A DNA stretch of 64,000 bases from Clavibacter sp. B3I6 (lineage in GTDB: Bacteria; Actinomycetota; Actinomycetes; Actinomycetales; Microbacteriaceae), in the NCBI RefSeq assembly GCF_030816895.1, contig NZ_JAUSYL010000001.1, positions 3,100,001 to 3,164,000 of the forward strand, given 5' to 3'. The notes below the pieces were generated by a model, which had not been told where the DNA came from, made no database searches, and worked only from the letters and a program-made list of their open reading frames with translations. Below are positions 16,392 through 25,149 of the stretch, in pieces (position 1 is the stretch's first letter; each line of letters begins with the position of its first letter). The translations under genes were made by a program, and so were the position numbers.

Positions 16392-18125
16392 GTGACCCCC
16401 GACGCCGAACCGCCGACCCCGGCGTACGACCCGTCGGAGCTCGACGTGCGGGTCACGGGCGGCACCGTCCGCGGCGTGCGCGAGCGCGGCGTCGAGGCGT
16501 GGCGCGGGATCCCGTTCGCCGCCCCGCCCCGCGGCGACCTCCGCTTCCGGGCCCCGCAGCCCGTCGTCGGCTGGGAGGGCGCGCGCTTCGCGCAGCACTT
16601 CGGCAAGGTGGCGCCGCAGGTCAGCGCGGGCGCGTTCCTGGGCGCGCCGCAGGGCACGCCCATGGGCGAGGACTGCCTCACGATCAACGTGATCGCGCCG
16701 TCCGGGCTCAGCCCCGACGCCGCGCGCGTGAACCGCGAGTCGCAGCTGCGGCCGGTCATGGTCTTCATCCACGGTGGCGCGTACGTCGTCGGATCATCGC
16801 GGGAGAACCCCGTGCAGGGCGAGGGCCTCGTGCGCCAGGGCGGCATCGTCTACGTCAGCTTCAACTACCGCCTCGGCGCGCTCGGCTACCTCGACTTCAG
16901 CCGGTACTCCACGCCCGAGCGGCCCATCGAGTCGAACCTCGGCCTCCGCGACCAGGTGCAGGCGCTCCGCTGGGTGCGCGACAACATCCGCGCGTTCGGC
17001 GGGGATCCCGACAACGTCACGGTCTTCGGCGAGTCCGCGGGTGGCAACGCCGTCACGACCCTCATGGCGGTGCCGTCGGCGCACGGCCTGTTCGCGCGCG
17101 CCATCGCGCAGAGCTCGCCCACCAACGCCATCTACCCGTCGGAGCAGACGGCCAGGTGGGCGGAGCAGTTCGTGCGGATCCTCGCGGACCGGGCGGGCCG
17201 CGCGCCGGACGACGCCGAGGCCGTCCGCCTCCTCACCTCCGCCAGCTCCTCCACCCTCGCGACGGCGGCGAACGAGCTCATGGTCCGCACGCCCGACGAG
17301 GAGCCCGGCACGATCACGTTCAGCCCGGTGATCGACGGCGACGTGCTGCCCGAGCGCCCCCTCGACGCCTTCAAGCACGGCCGGGCAGCCCGCGTGCCGC
17401 TCATCATCGGGACCAACGAGCGCGAGGGGTCGCTGTTCACGGGCCGCCTCGACATCCTCGCGACCACGCCCCGCCGCATCGAGGCGGTGTTCGCCAAGAC
17501 CGACGAGGAGCACCGTGAGGAGCTGGCGGCGCTCTACCCGGGGCTGCCGAAGCGCCGCGCCGCCCTCGACTTCGGCGGCGACTACGCCTTCTGGTTCCCG
17601 TCCGTCAAGGTCGCCGAGCGCCACGCGCGCTACGCGCCCGTGCACTTCTACCGGTTCGACATCGCGCCCCGGCTCGTGCGCCTCATGGGCCTCGACGCCA
17701 CGCACGGCCTCGAGCTCTTCGCCCTCTTCGACCGGATGGACTCCCTGGTCGGCCGCGGCATGACCCTGCTCGGCGGCCGTCGCGCGTTCGTCGCCGCCGG
17801 CGAGCGGATGCGCATCGCCTGGCTCCGGTTCGCGCAGGACGGCTCGGTCGACGAGTCCTGGCCGGCGTACGTGGGCGACGACGAGGACGCGCTGCGCGAC
17901 CTCGAGGAGGCCGACGACCGCACGGCGGGCACGGGCGCAGCGGGGGAGCGCGGTCCGTCGCGCCCCGGATCCGGCCCCCGCCCCGCGCGCGTGCGCCCGG
18001 GCGGCATCCGCGACCGCGGCCCCCGGCGCCGCGCCACCCTGGTCTTCGACGTGGTCGACCGCGTCGAGCACGACCCGCACGCCGACCGCCGGGTCGCCTG
18101 GCGCGACTTCGTCCCGCACATCTGA
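16392..18125 (+). CDS. Type-B carboxylesterase
   Basis: 577 residues. N-terminal WRGIPFAAPPRGDLRF and EDCLTINV are the carboxylesterase type-B signatures. Oxyanion motif HGGAYVVG and nucleophile elbow FGESAGGN are intact, and the catalytic His lies in the later part. No signal peptide, so it is cytoplasmic. The last 50 residues are Arg/Pro-rich and look like an extension. Substrate unknown (esters; para-nitrobenzyl-esterase-like). Confidence 0.9.
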   Translation: MTPDAEPPTPAYDPSELDVRVTGGTVRGVRERGVEAWRGIPFAAPPRGDLRFRAPQPVVGWEGARFAQHFGKVAPQVSAGAFLGAPQGTPMGEDCLTINVIAPSGLSPDAARVNRESQLRPVMVFIHGGAYVVGSSRENPVQGEGLVRQGGIVYVSFNYRLGALGYLDFSRYSTPERPIESNLGLRDQVQALRWVRDNIRAFGGDPDNVTVFGESAGGNAVTTLMAVPSAHGLFARAIAQSSPTNAIYPSEQTARWAEQFVRILADRAGRAPDDAEAVRLLTSASSSTLATAANELMVRTPDEEPGTITFSPVIDGDVLPERPLDAFKHGRAARVPLIIGTNEREGSLFTGRLDILATTPRRIEAVFAKTDEEHREELAALYPGLPKRRAALDFGGDYAFWFPSVKVAERHARYAPVHFYRFDIAPRLVRLMGLDATHGLELFALFDRMDSLVGRGMTLLGGRRAFVAAGERMRIAWLRFAQDGSVDESWPAYVGDDEDALRDLEEADDRTAGTGAAGERGPSRPGSGPRPARVRPGGIRDRGPRRRATLVFDVVDRVEHDPHADRRVAWRDFVPHI

Positions 18126-18242
18126 CCGGGTCGGCGGCACGCGCTGTTCACCGGCCCGCCACCCGCCCGTCGCCCGGTTCCGCCTGTTCACGAGTAGGCC
18201 GTTAGGATCGACGACTGTGATATCCGCTCGAGGGATCCGGTA

Positions 18243-19424
18243 GTGGATCTCACCCTCATCGTCGTCCTGGTCATCGTCCTGGCTCTGTTCTTCGACTTCA
18301 CCAACGGCTTCCACGACACGGCGAACGCGATGGCGACCCCCATCGCGACGGGTGCGCTGAAGCCGCGAGTGGCCGTCGCCATCGCCGCGGTCCTCAACCT
18401 CGTCGGCGCGTTCCTCAGCACCGAGGTGGCGAAGACCGTCTCCGGCGGCATCATCCGCGAGGGCGACGGCGGCGTGCAGATCACGCCCACCATGATCTTC
18501 GCGGGGCTCATGGGCGCCATCGTCTGGAACCTGGTGACCTGGCTCCGCGGCCTCCCCTCGAGCTCCAGCCACGCGCTGTTCGGCGGCCTCATCGGCGCGG
18601 CCGTCGTGGGCGCGGGCCTCGGCTCGGTCGACTTCGGCGTCGTCATGTCGAAGGTGATCCTGCCGGCGCTGCTCGCCCCCGTGATCGCGGGCGTCATCGC
18701 GTACACGACCACGAAGCTCGCCTACTCGATCACGCGCCGCTCGAGCGGCCCGAACGAGCGCGGCGGATTCCGCTACGGCCAGATCTTCACCTCCTCGCTC
18801 GTCGCGCTCGCGCACGGCACCAACGACGCGCAGAAGACCATGGGCATCATCACCCTCACGCTCATCGCGGGCGGCTTCCAGGCGGCGGGCTCAGGCCCCG
18901 AGTTCTGGGTCATCGCCGTCTGCGCCGTGGCCATCGCGCTCGGCACCTACATGGGCGGCTGGCGCATCATCCGCACGATGGGATCCGGTCTCACCGAGGT
19001 CAAGCCCGCGCAGGGCTTCAGCGCCGAGGCGTCGACCGCGGCCACCATCCTGGCGTCGAGCCACCTCGGCTTCGCGCTCTCCACCACGCAGGTCGCGTCG
19101 GGCTCCGTCATCGGCTCGGGCCTCGGCCGCCGGGGCGCGTCCGTCCGCTGGAACACCGTGGGCAAGATCGCGCTCGGCTGGCTCCTGACGCTGCCGTCCG
19201 CGGCGATCGTGGGCGCCGTCGCGGCGCTCGTCGCCAGCACGGGCACGGTCGGCTTCGTGATCGACGCGGTGGTCGGCGTCGCGGTCATCGTGTGGATCTT
19301 CTGGCGCTCGCGCCGGAACGCCGTGCACGCCCGCAACGCCATCGTCGAGGTCGACGCCGCCGGGTTCGCGGTCCGCGGACGCAAGGCCACCAAGGCCGCG
19401 AGGAAGGCCAGGGAGGCCGCATGA
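18243..19424 (+). CDS. Inorganic phosphate transporter, PiT family
   Basis: 393 residues, about ten helices. Both PiT signatures are visible: FDFTNGFHDTANAMA in helix 1 and ALAHGTNDAQKTMGII in the second repeat, plus GLPSSSSHAL. Low-affinity metal-phosphate/H+ symport across the membrane. Starts GTG at 18243. Its TGA overlaps the ATG of a small membrane protein gene (ATGA), so the pair is an operon. Confidence 0.95.
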   Translation: MDLTLIVVLVIVLALFFDFTNGFHDTANAMATPIATGALKPRVAVAIAAVLNLVGAFLSTEVAKTVSGGIIREGDGGVQITPTMIFAGLMGAIVWNLVTWLRGLPSSSSHALFGGLIGAAVVGAGLGSVDFGVVMSKVILPALLAPVIAGVIAYTTTKLAYSITRRSSGPNERGGFRYGQIFTSSLVALAHGTNDAQKTMGIITLTLIAGGFQAAGSGPEFWVIAVCAVAIALGTYMGGWRIIRTMGSGLTEVKPAQGFSAEASTAATILASSHLGFALSTTQVASGSVIGSGLGRRGASVRWNTVGKIALGWLLTLPSAAIVGAVAALVASTGTVGFVIDAVVGVAVIVWIFWRSRRNAVHARNAIVEVDAAGFAVRGRKATKAARKAREAA

Positions 19425-19672
19425 TCGACTGGAGCGCGTTCCTCATCGTCGCCGTGGCGGCCCTCGTGGGCGCCGTCGCGGTGGTCACCCTCTTCTCCAT
19501 CGGCGTGCGGCTGCTCGCCGTCGGCACCGAGTACGACGACGAGGGCGACAAGGTGTCCGTCACGGGCATCCGCCCGCAGGCCGCGACCGTCGGCGGCTAC
19601 GTCTGCTTCGCCCTCAGCGGCCTCGCCGTGCTGTACGGCGTCTACCTCATCGTCCCCGCGCTGCACTCCTGA
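19421..19672 (+). CDS. Small membrane protein co-translated with the phosphate carrier
   Basis: 83 residues with two transmembrane helices (AFLIVAVAALVGAVAVVTLF and VCFALSGLAVLYGVYLIV) joined by an acidic loop (TEYDDEGDKVS). Overlaps the PiT stop by four bases. Such small proteins often accompany PiT genes in Actinobacteria, perhaps as an accessory subunit; no function is established. Confidence 0.8.
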   Translation: MIDWSAFLIVAVAALVGAVAVVTLFSIGVRLLAVGTEYDDEGDKVSVTGIRPQAATVGGYVCFALSGLAVLYGVYLIVPALHS

Positions 19673-19794
19673 CCGGGCCGCGCGGGACCGGGGTCGCCGG
19701 GCCGCGCGCCCGCCCCTAGGCTCGACCCATCCCGACGCCGTCGTCGGCTCCTCCCTCCTCCTGTCGTCCGACCCGACCCCTCGCGGAAGAAGCC

Positions 19795-21270
19795 ATGACC
19801 GAAGCGCGCACGTCGTCCCCCGCCCCCGCGACCCCCGGAGCGCGCGGCGCGCTCGACCGGTTCTTCGAGATCACGGCGCGGGGCTCCACGTACGCCCGCG
19901 AGATCCGCGGCGGCGTCCTCACGTTCGTGACGATGGCGTACATCGTCGTGCTCAACCCGCTGATCCTCGGCGGCTTCAGCGCCGACGCGGCCACGCTCGA
20001 CGTCGAGGGCAACTGGCTGCAGGCCACGCAGGTGGGCGCGGCGACGGCCCTCACCGCGGGCGTCATGACCATCCTCTTCGGCCTCGTCGCGCGCCTGCCG
20101 TTCGCGTTCGCGGCTGGCCTCGGCATCAACTCGTTCCTCGCGGTGAGCGTGGTCGGCGAGGTCACCTGGCCCGAGGCGATGGGCCTCGTCGTCATCAACG
20201 GCCTCGTGATCGTCCTGCTCGCCACCACGGGACTCCGCACACTGATCTTCCGGGCCGTCCCGCGGGAGCTGAAGACAGCCATCACGGTCGGCATCGGGCT
20301 CTTCATCGCGTTCATCGGCTTCGTCGACTCCGGGTTCGTGCGCGGCACGGGCGTGCCGGCCTCGCCGCTCGCGCTCGGGATCGACGGCTCCATCGCCTCG
20401 CTGCCGACCGTCGTCTTCATCCTCGGCCTCGTGGTCATGGGCGTCCTCATGGCCCGCCGCGTCCCCGGCGCGCTCCTCATCGGCATCGTCGCGACCACGC
20501 TCATCGCCATCGTCGTGGAGCAGGTCTTCCGCATCGGCCCGTCGAACACCTCGGGCGCCACCGGCTGGAACCTCAACGCGCCCGTGCTGCCCGCCGCGCC
20601 CGTGTCCCTCCCGGACCTCGGGCTCGTCGGCGCCTTCGACCTCGGCGCTTTCGGCCGCATCGGCGTCATCTCCGCGCTCATGCTCGTCTTCACGCTGGTC
20701 TTCACGAACTTCTTCGACGCGATGGGCACCATGACGGGCCTCGCGAAGGCCGCGGACCTCTCCGACGAGCGCGGCGACTTCCCCCGCCTCAAGGGCGCCC
20801 TGGTCGTCGAGGGCTTCGGCGCGGTCGCGGGCGGGGCCACCTCGAGCTCGTCGAACACGGTGTTCATCGAGTCGGCCTCCGGCATCGGCGAGGGCGCGCG
20901 CACGGGCCTCGCGTCGATGGTCACGGGCGTGCTCTTCCTCCTGGCGATGTTCTTCACGCCGCTCACGCAGGTCGTGCCGCTCGAGGTCGCGGCCGCCGCG
21001 CTCGTCATCGTCGGCACGCTCATGGCGTCGCAGATCAAGGACATCGTCTGGACCGACTTCTCGGTCGCGCTCCCGGTGTTCCTCACCGTGCTCGTGATGC
21101 CGCTCACGTACTCGATCGCGAACGGCATCGGCGTCGGCTTCCTGTCGTGGGTGCTGGTGCGCTCGTTCTCGGGCCGCGTGCGCGAGGTCTCGCCGCTGCT
21201 CTGGGTCGTCTCCGCGGGCTTCCTCGTGTTCTTCGCGCGCGGGCCCATCGAGCAGCTGCTCGGCGTCTGA
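19795..21270 (+). CDS. NCS2-family purine permease (guanine/hypoxanthine, AzgA/PbuG type)
   Basis: 491 residues, about 12 to 14 membrane segments. TFVTMAYIVVLNPLIL, AGLGINSF and FVNFFDAMGT-like FTNFFDAMGTMTGLAK are typical of the AzgA/PbuG branch of nucleobase:cation symporter 2, which takes up hypoxanthine, guanine or adenine. ATG 19795 with GGAAGAAG upstream; a likely -10 box TAGGCT lies about 75 bases upstream. Confidence 0.9.
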   Translation: MTEARTSSPAPATPGARGALDRFFEITARGSTYAREIRGGVLTFVTMAYIVVLNPLILGGFSADAATLDVEGNWLQATQVGAATALTAGVMTILFGLVARLPFAFAAGLGINSFLAVSVVGEVTWPEAMGLVVINGLVIVLLATTGLRTLIFRAVPRELKTAITVGIGLFIAFIGFVDSGFVRGTGVPASPLALGIDGSIASLPTVVFILGLVVMGVLMARRVPGALLIGIVATTLIAIVVEQVFRIGPSNTSGATGWNLNAPVLPAAPVSLPDLGLVGAFDLGAFGRIGVISALMLVFTLVFTNFFDAMGTMTGLAKAADLSDERGDFPRLKGALVVEGFGAVAGGATSSSSNTVFIESASGIGEGARTGLASMVTGVLFLLAMFFTPLTQVVPLEVAAAALVIVGTLMASQIKDIVWTDFSVALPVFLTVLVMPLTYSIANGIGVGFLSWVLVRSFSGRVREVSPLLWVVSAGFLVFFARGPIEQLLGV

Positions 21271-21364
21271 CGCGCGCGCGTCGGTCCGCCCGGGTCGGCG
21301 CGACGCGCCCAGCCCTGCGTAAGGTGGGTCGGGACCCCCTCCGACGACGCACGGGAGCCCGCAC

Positions 21365-22642
21365 ATGACCGACCTCGACACGCGCGGCGACGTCCGCGAG
21401 CCCCAGGAGTCCGCGAAGCGCTGGCGCATCGTCGGGCCGGGCCTCGTCGTCGCGGCCACCGGCATCGGGGCGGGCGACCTCGTCGCGACCCTCGTCGCCG
21501 GATCCCGCTTCGGCTACGCCCTGCTCTGGGCGGCCGTGCTCGGCGTGGTCATCAAGATCTTCCTCGTGGAGGGCGCCGGCCGGTACTCGCTCGCGACGGG
21601 CCGCACGATCTTCGAGGGCTGGCGCAGCGTCGGCCGCTGGACGACCTGGTACTTCGGCCCGTACATCCTCATCTGGGGACTCGTCTACGGCGCCGCCGCC
21701 ATGAGCTCCTCCGCGCTCCCGCTCGCCGCGCTCTTCCCCGGCGTCGACCTCAAGGTGTTCGCGATCGGCTGCGGCGTCGCGGGCGCCGTGGTGGTCTGGT
21801 TCGGCCGCTACTCGGCGTTCGAGAGGATCATCGCGGTCTTCGTCGGCCTGATGTTCGTGACCGTCGTGGGCGCGGCGGTCGTCACCGTCCCGAACGTCCC
21901 CGCGCTCCTCACCGGCCTCGTGCCCACGATCCCGGAGGGCGGCCTGGTGGTCGCGCTCAGCATCGCGGGCGGCGTGGGCGGCACGATCACGCTCGCGGCG
22001 TACGGCTACTGGCTGCGCGAGAAGGGCTGGGTGGCGCCCGGGTGGATGAAGGTGATGCGCATCGACAACTCCGTCGCCTACGTCATGAGCGGCGTCTTCG
22101 TGCTCTCCATGCTCGTCGTGGGAGCCGAGCTGCTCTACTCGGCCGACATCGCGCTGGCCGACGGCGAGGGCGGCCTGGTGCAGCTCGCCGACGTGCTGGG
22201 GGAGCGCTACGGCGCATTCATGACGTGGTTCTTCCTGCTCGGCTTCTTCGCCACGTCGTTCTCGTCGATCCTCGGCGTGTGGAACGGCGTCTCGCTCATG
22301 TTCGCCGACTTCCTCGGCACGGTCCGCGGCCTCGACGTCGAGGACCCGCGCCGTCGCCTCGGCGGCAGCTACTACAAGGGGTTCATCGTCTGGCTGACGA
22401 TCCCGCCCATCGGCCTGCTGTTCCTCGACCAGCCGATCGGCCTGATCATCGCCTACGGCGTGCTCGGCGCCCTGTTCATGCCGTTCCTCGCCATCACCCT
22501 GCTCGTGCTCCTCAACACCGACCGCACGCCGCGCGCGTGGCGGAACCGCCCGCTCAGCAACACGGTGATGGGCATCTCCGCGCTGCTGTTCGTGGTGCTC
22601 GGCGTGCAGCAGCTCGTGACGGAGATCGGGAAGCTCCTGTAG
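21365..22642 (+). CDS. Nramp-like divalent metal transporter homologue (without DPGN motif)
   Basis: 425 residues with about 11 helices and the Nramp/LeuT-like fold. Helix 1 reads ATGIGAGDLVATL where true Nramp Mn/Fe transporters have DPGN, so the metal-binding Asp/Asn pair is changed. Helix 6 carries no obvious A-x-x-M. It may carry another substrate such as Mg, or be an amino-acid-like carrier. The C-terminus is short. ATG 21365; preceded by TAAGGT at about 21319 as a possible -10 box. Confidence 0.8.
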   Translation: MTDLDTRGDVREPQESAKRWRIVGPGLVVAATGIGAGDLVATLVAGSRFGYALLWAAVLGVVIKIFLVEGAGRYSLATGRTIFEGWRSVGRWTTWYFGPYILIWGLVYGAAAMSSSALPLAALFPGVDLKVFAIGCGVAGAVVVWFGRYSAFERIIAVFVGLMFVTVVGAAVVTVPNVPALLTGLVPTIPEGGLVVALSIAGGVGGTITLAAYGYWLREKGWVAPGWMKVMRIDNSVAYVMSGVFVLSMLVVGAELLYSADIALADGEGGLVQLADVLGERYGAFMTWFFLLGFFATSFSSILGVWNGVSLMFADFLGTVRGLDVEDPRRRLGGSYYKGFIVWLTIPPIGLLFLDQPIGLIIAYGVLGALFMPFLAITLLVLLNTDRTPRAWRNRPLSNTVMGISALLFVVLGVQQLVTEIGKLL

Positions 22643-22677
22643 CGGCGGCGATGGCCCGTGGCCCGTGGTCGAGGCCG

Positions 22678-23193
22678 TCAGTCGGCGGAGGCGGTCGCGC
22701 GCACGTCCGAGGTGCCGGGGACGGCACGCTCGCCGGACGCCGGGGCCTCGGGCGCCCGGAACACCACGAGGCGGTAGAGCGTGAAGTTCCAGACGAGGCC
22801 GATGAGCACCGCGGTGGCCTTCGCGATGTTGATCTCGACGAACTCCTGCTCGGCGCTCGAGCCGAACGTGATGAGCGAGCGGCCGAACGTCGTGTCGAAT
22901 CCGCGCTCGAAGAGCCAGATCACGCCGCTCTGCAGGAGCAGCGAGCTGAAGCCCGTCACCGCGAAGAACCGGAGGAAGCGGCCCACGGTCACGGGCCCGC
23001 CCTGCCGGAACACGAAGAAGTGGTTCAGGAAGTAGGAGATGGTGATGCCCACGGTCACCGAGACGAGGTTCGCGCCGATCACCGGCATGGCGGCGCCCAG
23101 GATCAGCAGGTTGAGCAGCACGAAGTCGAGGCCCGTGTTGAGGAGCCCGGCGAGGAGGAAGCGGACGCGGCGGTCGCCGAGGAGCTTCGTCAT
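22678..23193 (-). CDS. GtrA-family membrane protein
   Basis: 171 residues, four helices. RFLLAGLLNTGLDFVLLNLL, ISYFLNHFFVF and VWNFTLYRLVVF are GtrA signatures. GtrA proteins take part in moving lipid-linked sugars across the membrane for cell-surface polysaccharides. ATG 23191-23193 with GGAGG seven bases upstream. Divergent from a polyprenyl-phosphate-mannose synthase-like gene, which fits a shared glycan role. Confidence 0.92.
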   Translation of the reverse strand: MTKLLGDRRVRFLLAGLLNTGLDFVLLNLLILGAAMPVIGANLVSVTVGITISYFLNHFFVFRQGGPVTVGRFLRFFAVTGFSSLLLQSGVIWLFERGFDTTFGRSLITFGSSAEQEFVEINIAKATAVLIGLVWNFTLYRLVVFRAPEAPASGERAVPGTSDVRATASAD

Positions 23194-23385
23194 GCTGATC
23201 CTCCCGGCATCCGGCGCGGAGGCCGTCCGGTCGGCGCGCGCACGGCGTCAGGGCGCCGAGCCACTGGCAGTGTAACAAGCGCGTAACGGGCACGGCGGTG
23301 CCCGCGCGGCCGGATCGACGGTCGCTGGCTAGAATCGACGGGGCCCTGATCGGGTCATCCCCGATTCGGAGACGGAACCACCAGC

Positions 23386-24132
23386 TTGAGCAGTCTCACG
23401 ATCGTGATCCCCACCTACGAGGAGGCGCGCAACGTCGGGGAGCTGCTGCCCCGCCTCGCCGCCATGTCCGCCGAGAACCCCGACGTCCGCATCACCGCGA
23501 TGATCGTCGACGACTCCTCGCCCGACGGCACCGCCGACCTCGCCCGGTCGCTCGCGGCCGACGTCGCGACCGACACGTTCGACGTGCGCGTCGAGACCCG
23601 CGCGGAGAAGGCCGGCCTCGGCGCCGCGTACATCTGGGCCTTCGAGCGGCTCCTCGAGGCCGACGAGCCGCCCACGCACATCCTGCAGATGGACGCCGAC
23701 CTCTCGCACGACCCCGCCTACATCACCGAGATGCTGCGCCGGGTGCGCGGCGGCGCGGACCTCGTGGTCGCCTCCCGCTACATCCGCGGCGGCGCGACGC
23801 CCGACTGGGACCTCAAGCGCCGCTTCCTCAGCGTGGGCGGCAACCTCTACACGCGGCTGTTCCTCGGGTCCCGCATCACCGACTACACGGGCGGCTTCAA
23901 CCTGTACGAGACGGGGCTGCTGCGCCGGATCACGCCGTCGACCATCACGACCACCGGCTACGGCTTCCAGATCGAGATGAAGCAGCGGGCGCTCCGGTAC
24001 GCGAAGCGCCCCACCGAGGTCGCGATCGTGTTCATGGACCGCGCCGAGGGCGAGTCGAAGATCCCGAGCGACACGCTCGTGACGAACCTGCTGCTCGTCC
24101 TCCGCCTGCGCTTCGGGGGCCGCCGGCCCTGA
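23386..24132 (+). CDS. Polyprenol-phosphate-mannose synthase-like glycosyltransferase (GT2)
   Basis: 248 residues from TTG 23386. GT-A fold: VIPTYEEARNVGEL, VDDSSPDGT, then the metal-binding QMDADLSHDP (D-x-D) and SRYIRGG with YTGGFNLY. These are hallmarks of the Dpm1/Ppm1 catalytic domain, which makes polyprenyl-phosphate-mannose for lipoglycans and O-mannosylation. There is no membrane domain, unlike fused mycobacterial Ppm1. Promoter-like TAGAAT at 23330-23335. Confidence 0.88.
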   Translation: MSSLTIVIPTYEEARNVGELLPRLAAMSAENPDVRITAMIVDDSSPDGTADLARSLAADVATDTFDVRVETRAEKAGLGAAYIWAFERLLEADEPPTHILQMDADLSHDPAYITEMLRRVRGGADLVVASRYIRGGATPDWDLKRRFLSVGGNLYTRLFLGSRITDYTGGFNLYETGLLRRITPSTITTTGYGFQIEMKQRALRYAKRPTEVAIVFMDRAEGESKIPSDTLVTNLLLVLRLRFGGRRP

Positions 24133-24191
24133 TCCCGAGCGGACGGCCGCGGCAGCCGACCGCCCTCCTCCGGGCCGCTCCCGCCGCCGGC

Positions 24192-25043
24192 TCAGCCCGC
24201 GGGCGCGTGCAGCGGATCGTGCGGGGCGCGCTGGTGCGGGCGCGCCGGCGCGATGATCGTGCCGCGCCGTCCGAGCCCGTCGACCACGGGATCGGTCGCC
24301 CCCAGCACCTGCGAGCGCGCGGTGCCGTGGCGGGCCCAGTACGCCGCCGTCCACGCGCAGATGAGGCCGTCGAGCAGGTCCTCGAGGTGCTTGTGCTGCC
24401 GCTCCACGATCGCGGGTCCGTCGGCGACGAGGGCGGCCGCGCGCGGGTGCGTCGCCACGTCGAGCGGCGGATCCGCGTGCGCGAGCCCCGCGACCCGGTC
24501 GAGGACGATCCGGAACTCGGCGGCGCGGTGGGGGCGGCGGTCGGCGGTCGCGAGCAGCGGGGCGAGGCGCTTGTACCGCGGCTTCATGGCGTCGAAGCCG
24601 AGCTCCGGGGCGCCGACGAGCGTCGTGTACGGGTAGCACTCGATCATCGTGCGGGCGTCGTCGGCGCGGTCGGTGGCGGAGCCGTCGTCGTAGTCCCAGC
24701 CCGCCGCCTCGAGCCGCGTGCGGAGCGCGACGGCGCCCTGGGCGGGGCGGCCGGCGTTCGACGGGTAGGCGGAGATGCCGAGCCGGCCGTAGCGCGACGC
24801 GACCTCCTTCTCGGCGAGGCGGCTGCCGGTGGCGTTCGCGACGACCAGCGGGCCGTCGACGGCGGCGACCGCGCCGGGACCGCCCCACTCCTCCGTCCAG
24901 GCGACCACGGCGTCGATGCCGCGCGCCACCCGGAGGTCGAGCACGCGGCCCTCCTCGTCGATGCAGGCGAGCCCCGTCTCCCGGGCCGGACGGGCCGCCG
25001 TGCCCTCCGCCCAGGCGAGGTCGATCCCGAGGAAGCGGCGCAT
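24192..25043 (-). CDS. DUF429 domain-containing protein
   Basis: 283 residues. FLGIDLAWAEGT at the start, AAVDGPLVV and IECYPYTTL are the DUF429 motifs; the first acidic strand resembles the RNase-H-like fold (G-I-D). Function unknown, possibly a nuclease of the RuvC-like superfamily. ATG 25041-25043. Convergent with the glycosyltransferase gene, with a 59-base gap. Confidence 0.85.
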   Translation of the reverse strand: MRRFLGIDLAWAEGTAARPARETGLACIDEEGRVLDLRVARGIDAVVAWTEEWGGPGAVAAVDGPLVVANATGSRLAEKEVASRYGRLGISAYPSNAGRPAQGAVALRTRLEAAGWDYDDGSATDRADDARTMIECYPYTTLVGAPELGFDAMKPRYKRLAPLLATADRRPHRAAEFRIVLDRVAGLAHADPPLDVATHPRAAALVADGPAIVERQHKHLEDLLDGLICAWTAAYWARHGTARSQVLGATDPVVDGLGRRGTIIAPARPHQRAPHDPLHAPAG

Positions 25044-25149
25044 CCGACGAGCCTATCCGCGGGCCCGGGAGCCCCCGGGCGGCCGGAGGGCCGCTAGTAG
25101 TGTCGAGGGATCCTCCTGCCACGAGCGACGAGACGATGGAGCCTCCACC

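Noticed and set aside
18146..18190. GTTCAC-like strings before the phosphate carrier as PHO boxes
   Set aside because: Spacing (40 and 9 bases) does not match the 11-bp direct repeats of actinobacterial PhoP sites; only one unit is good.
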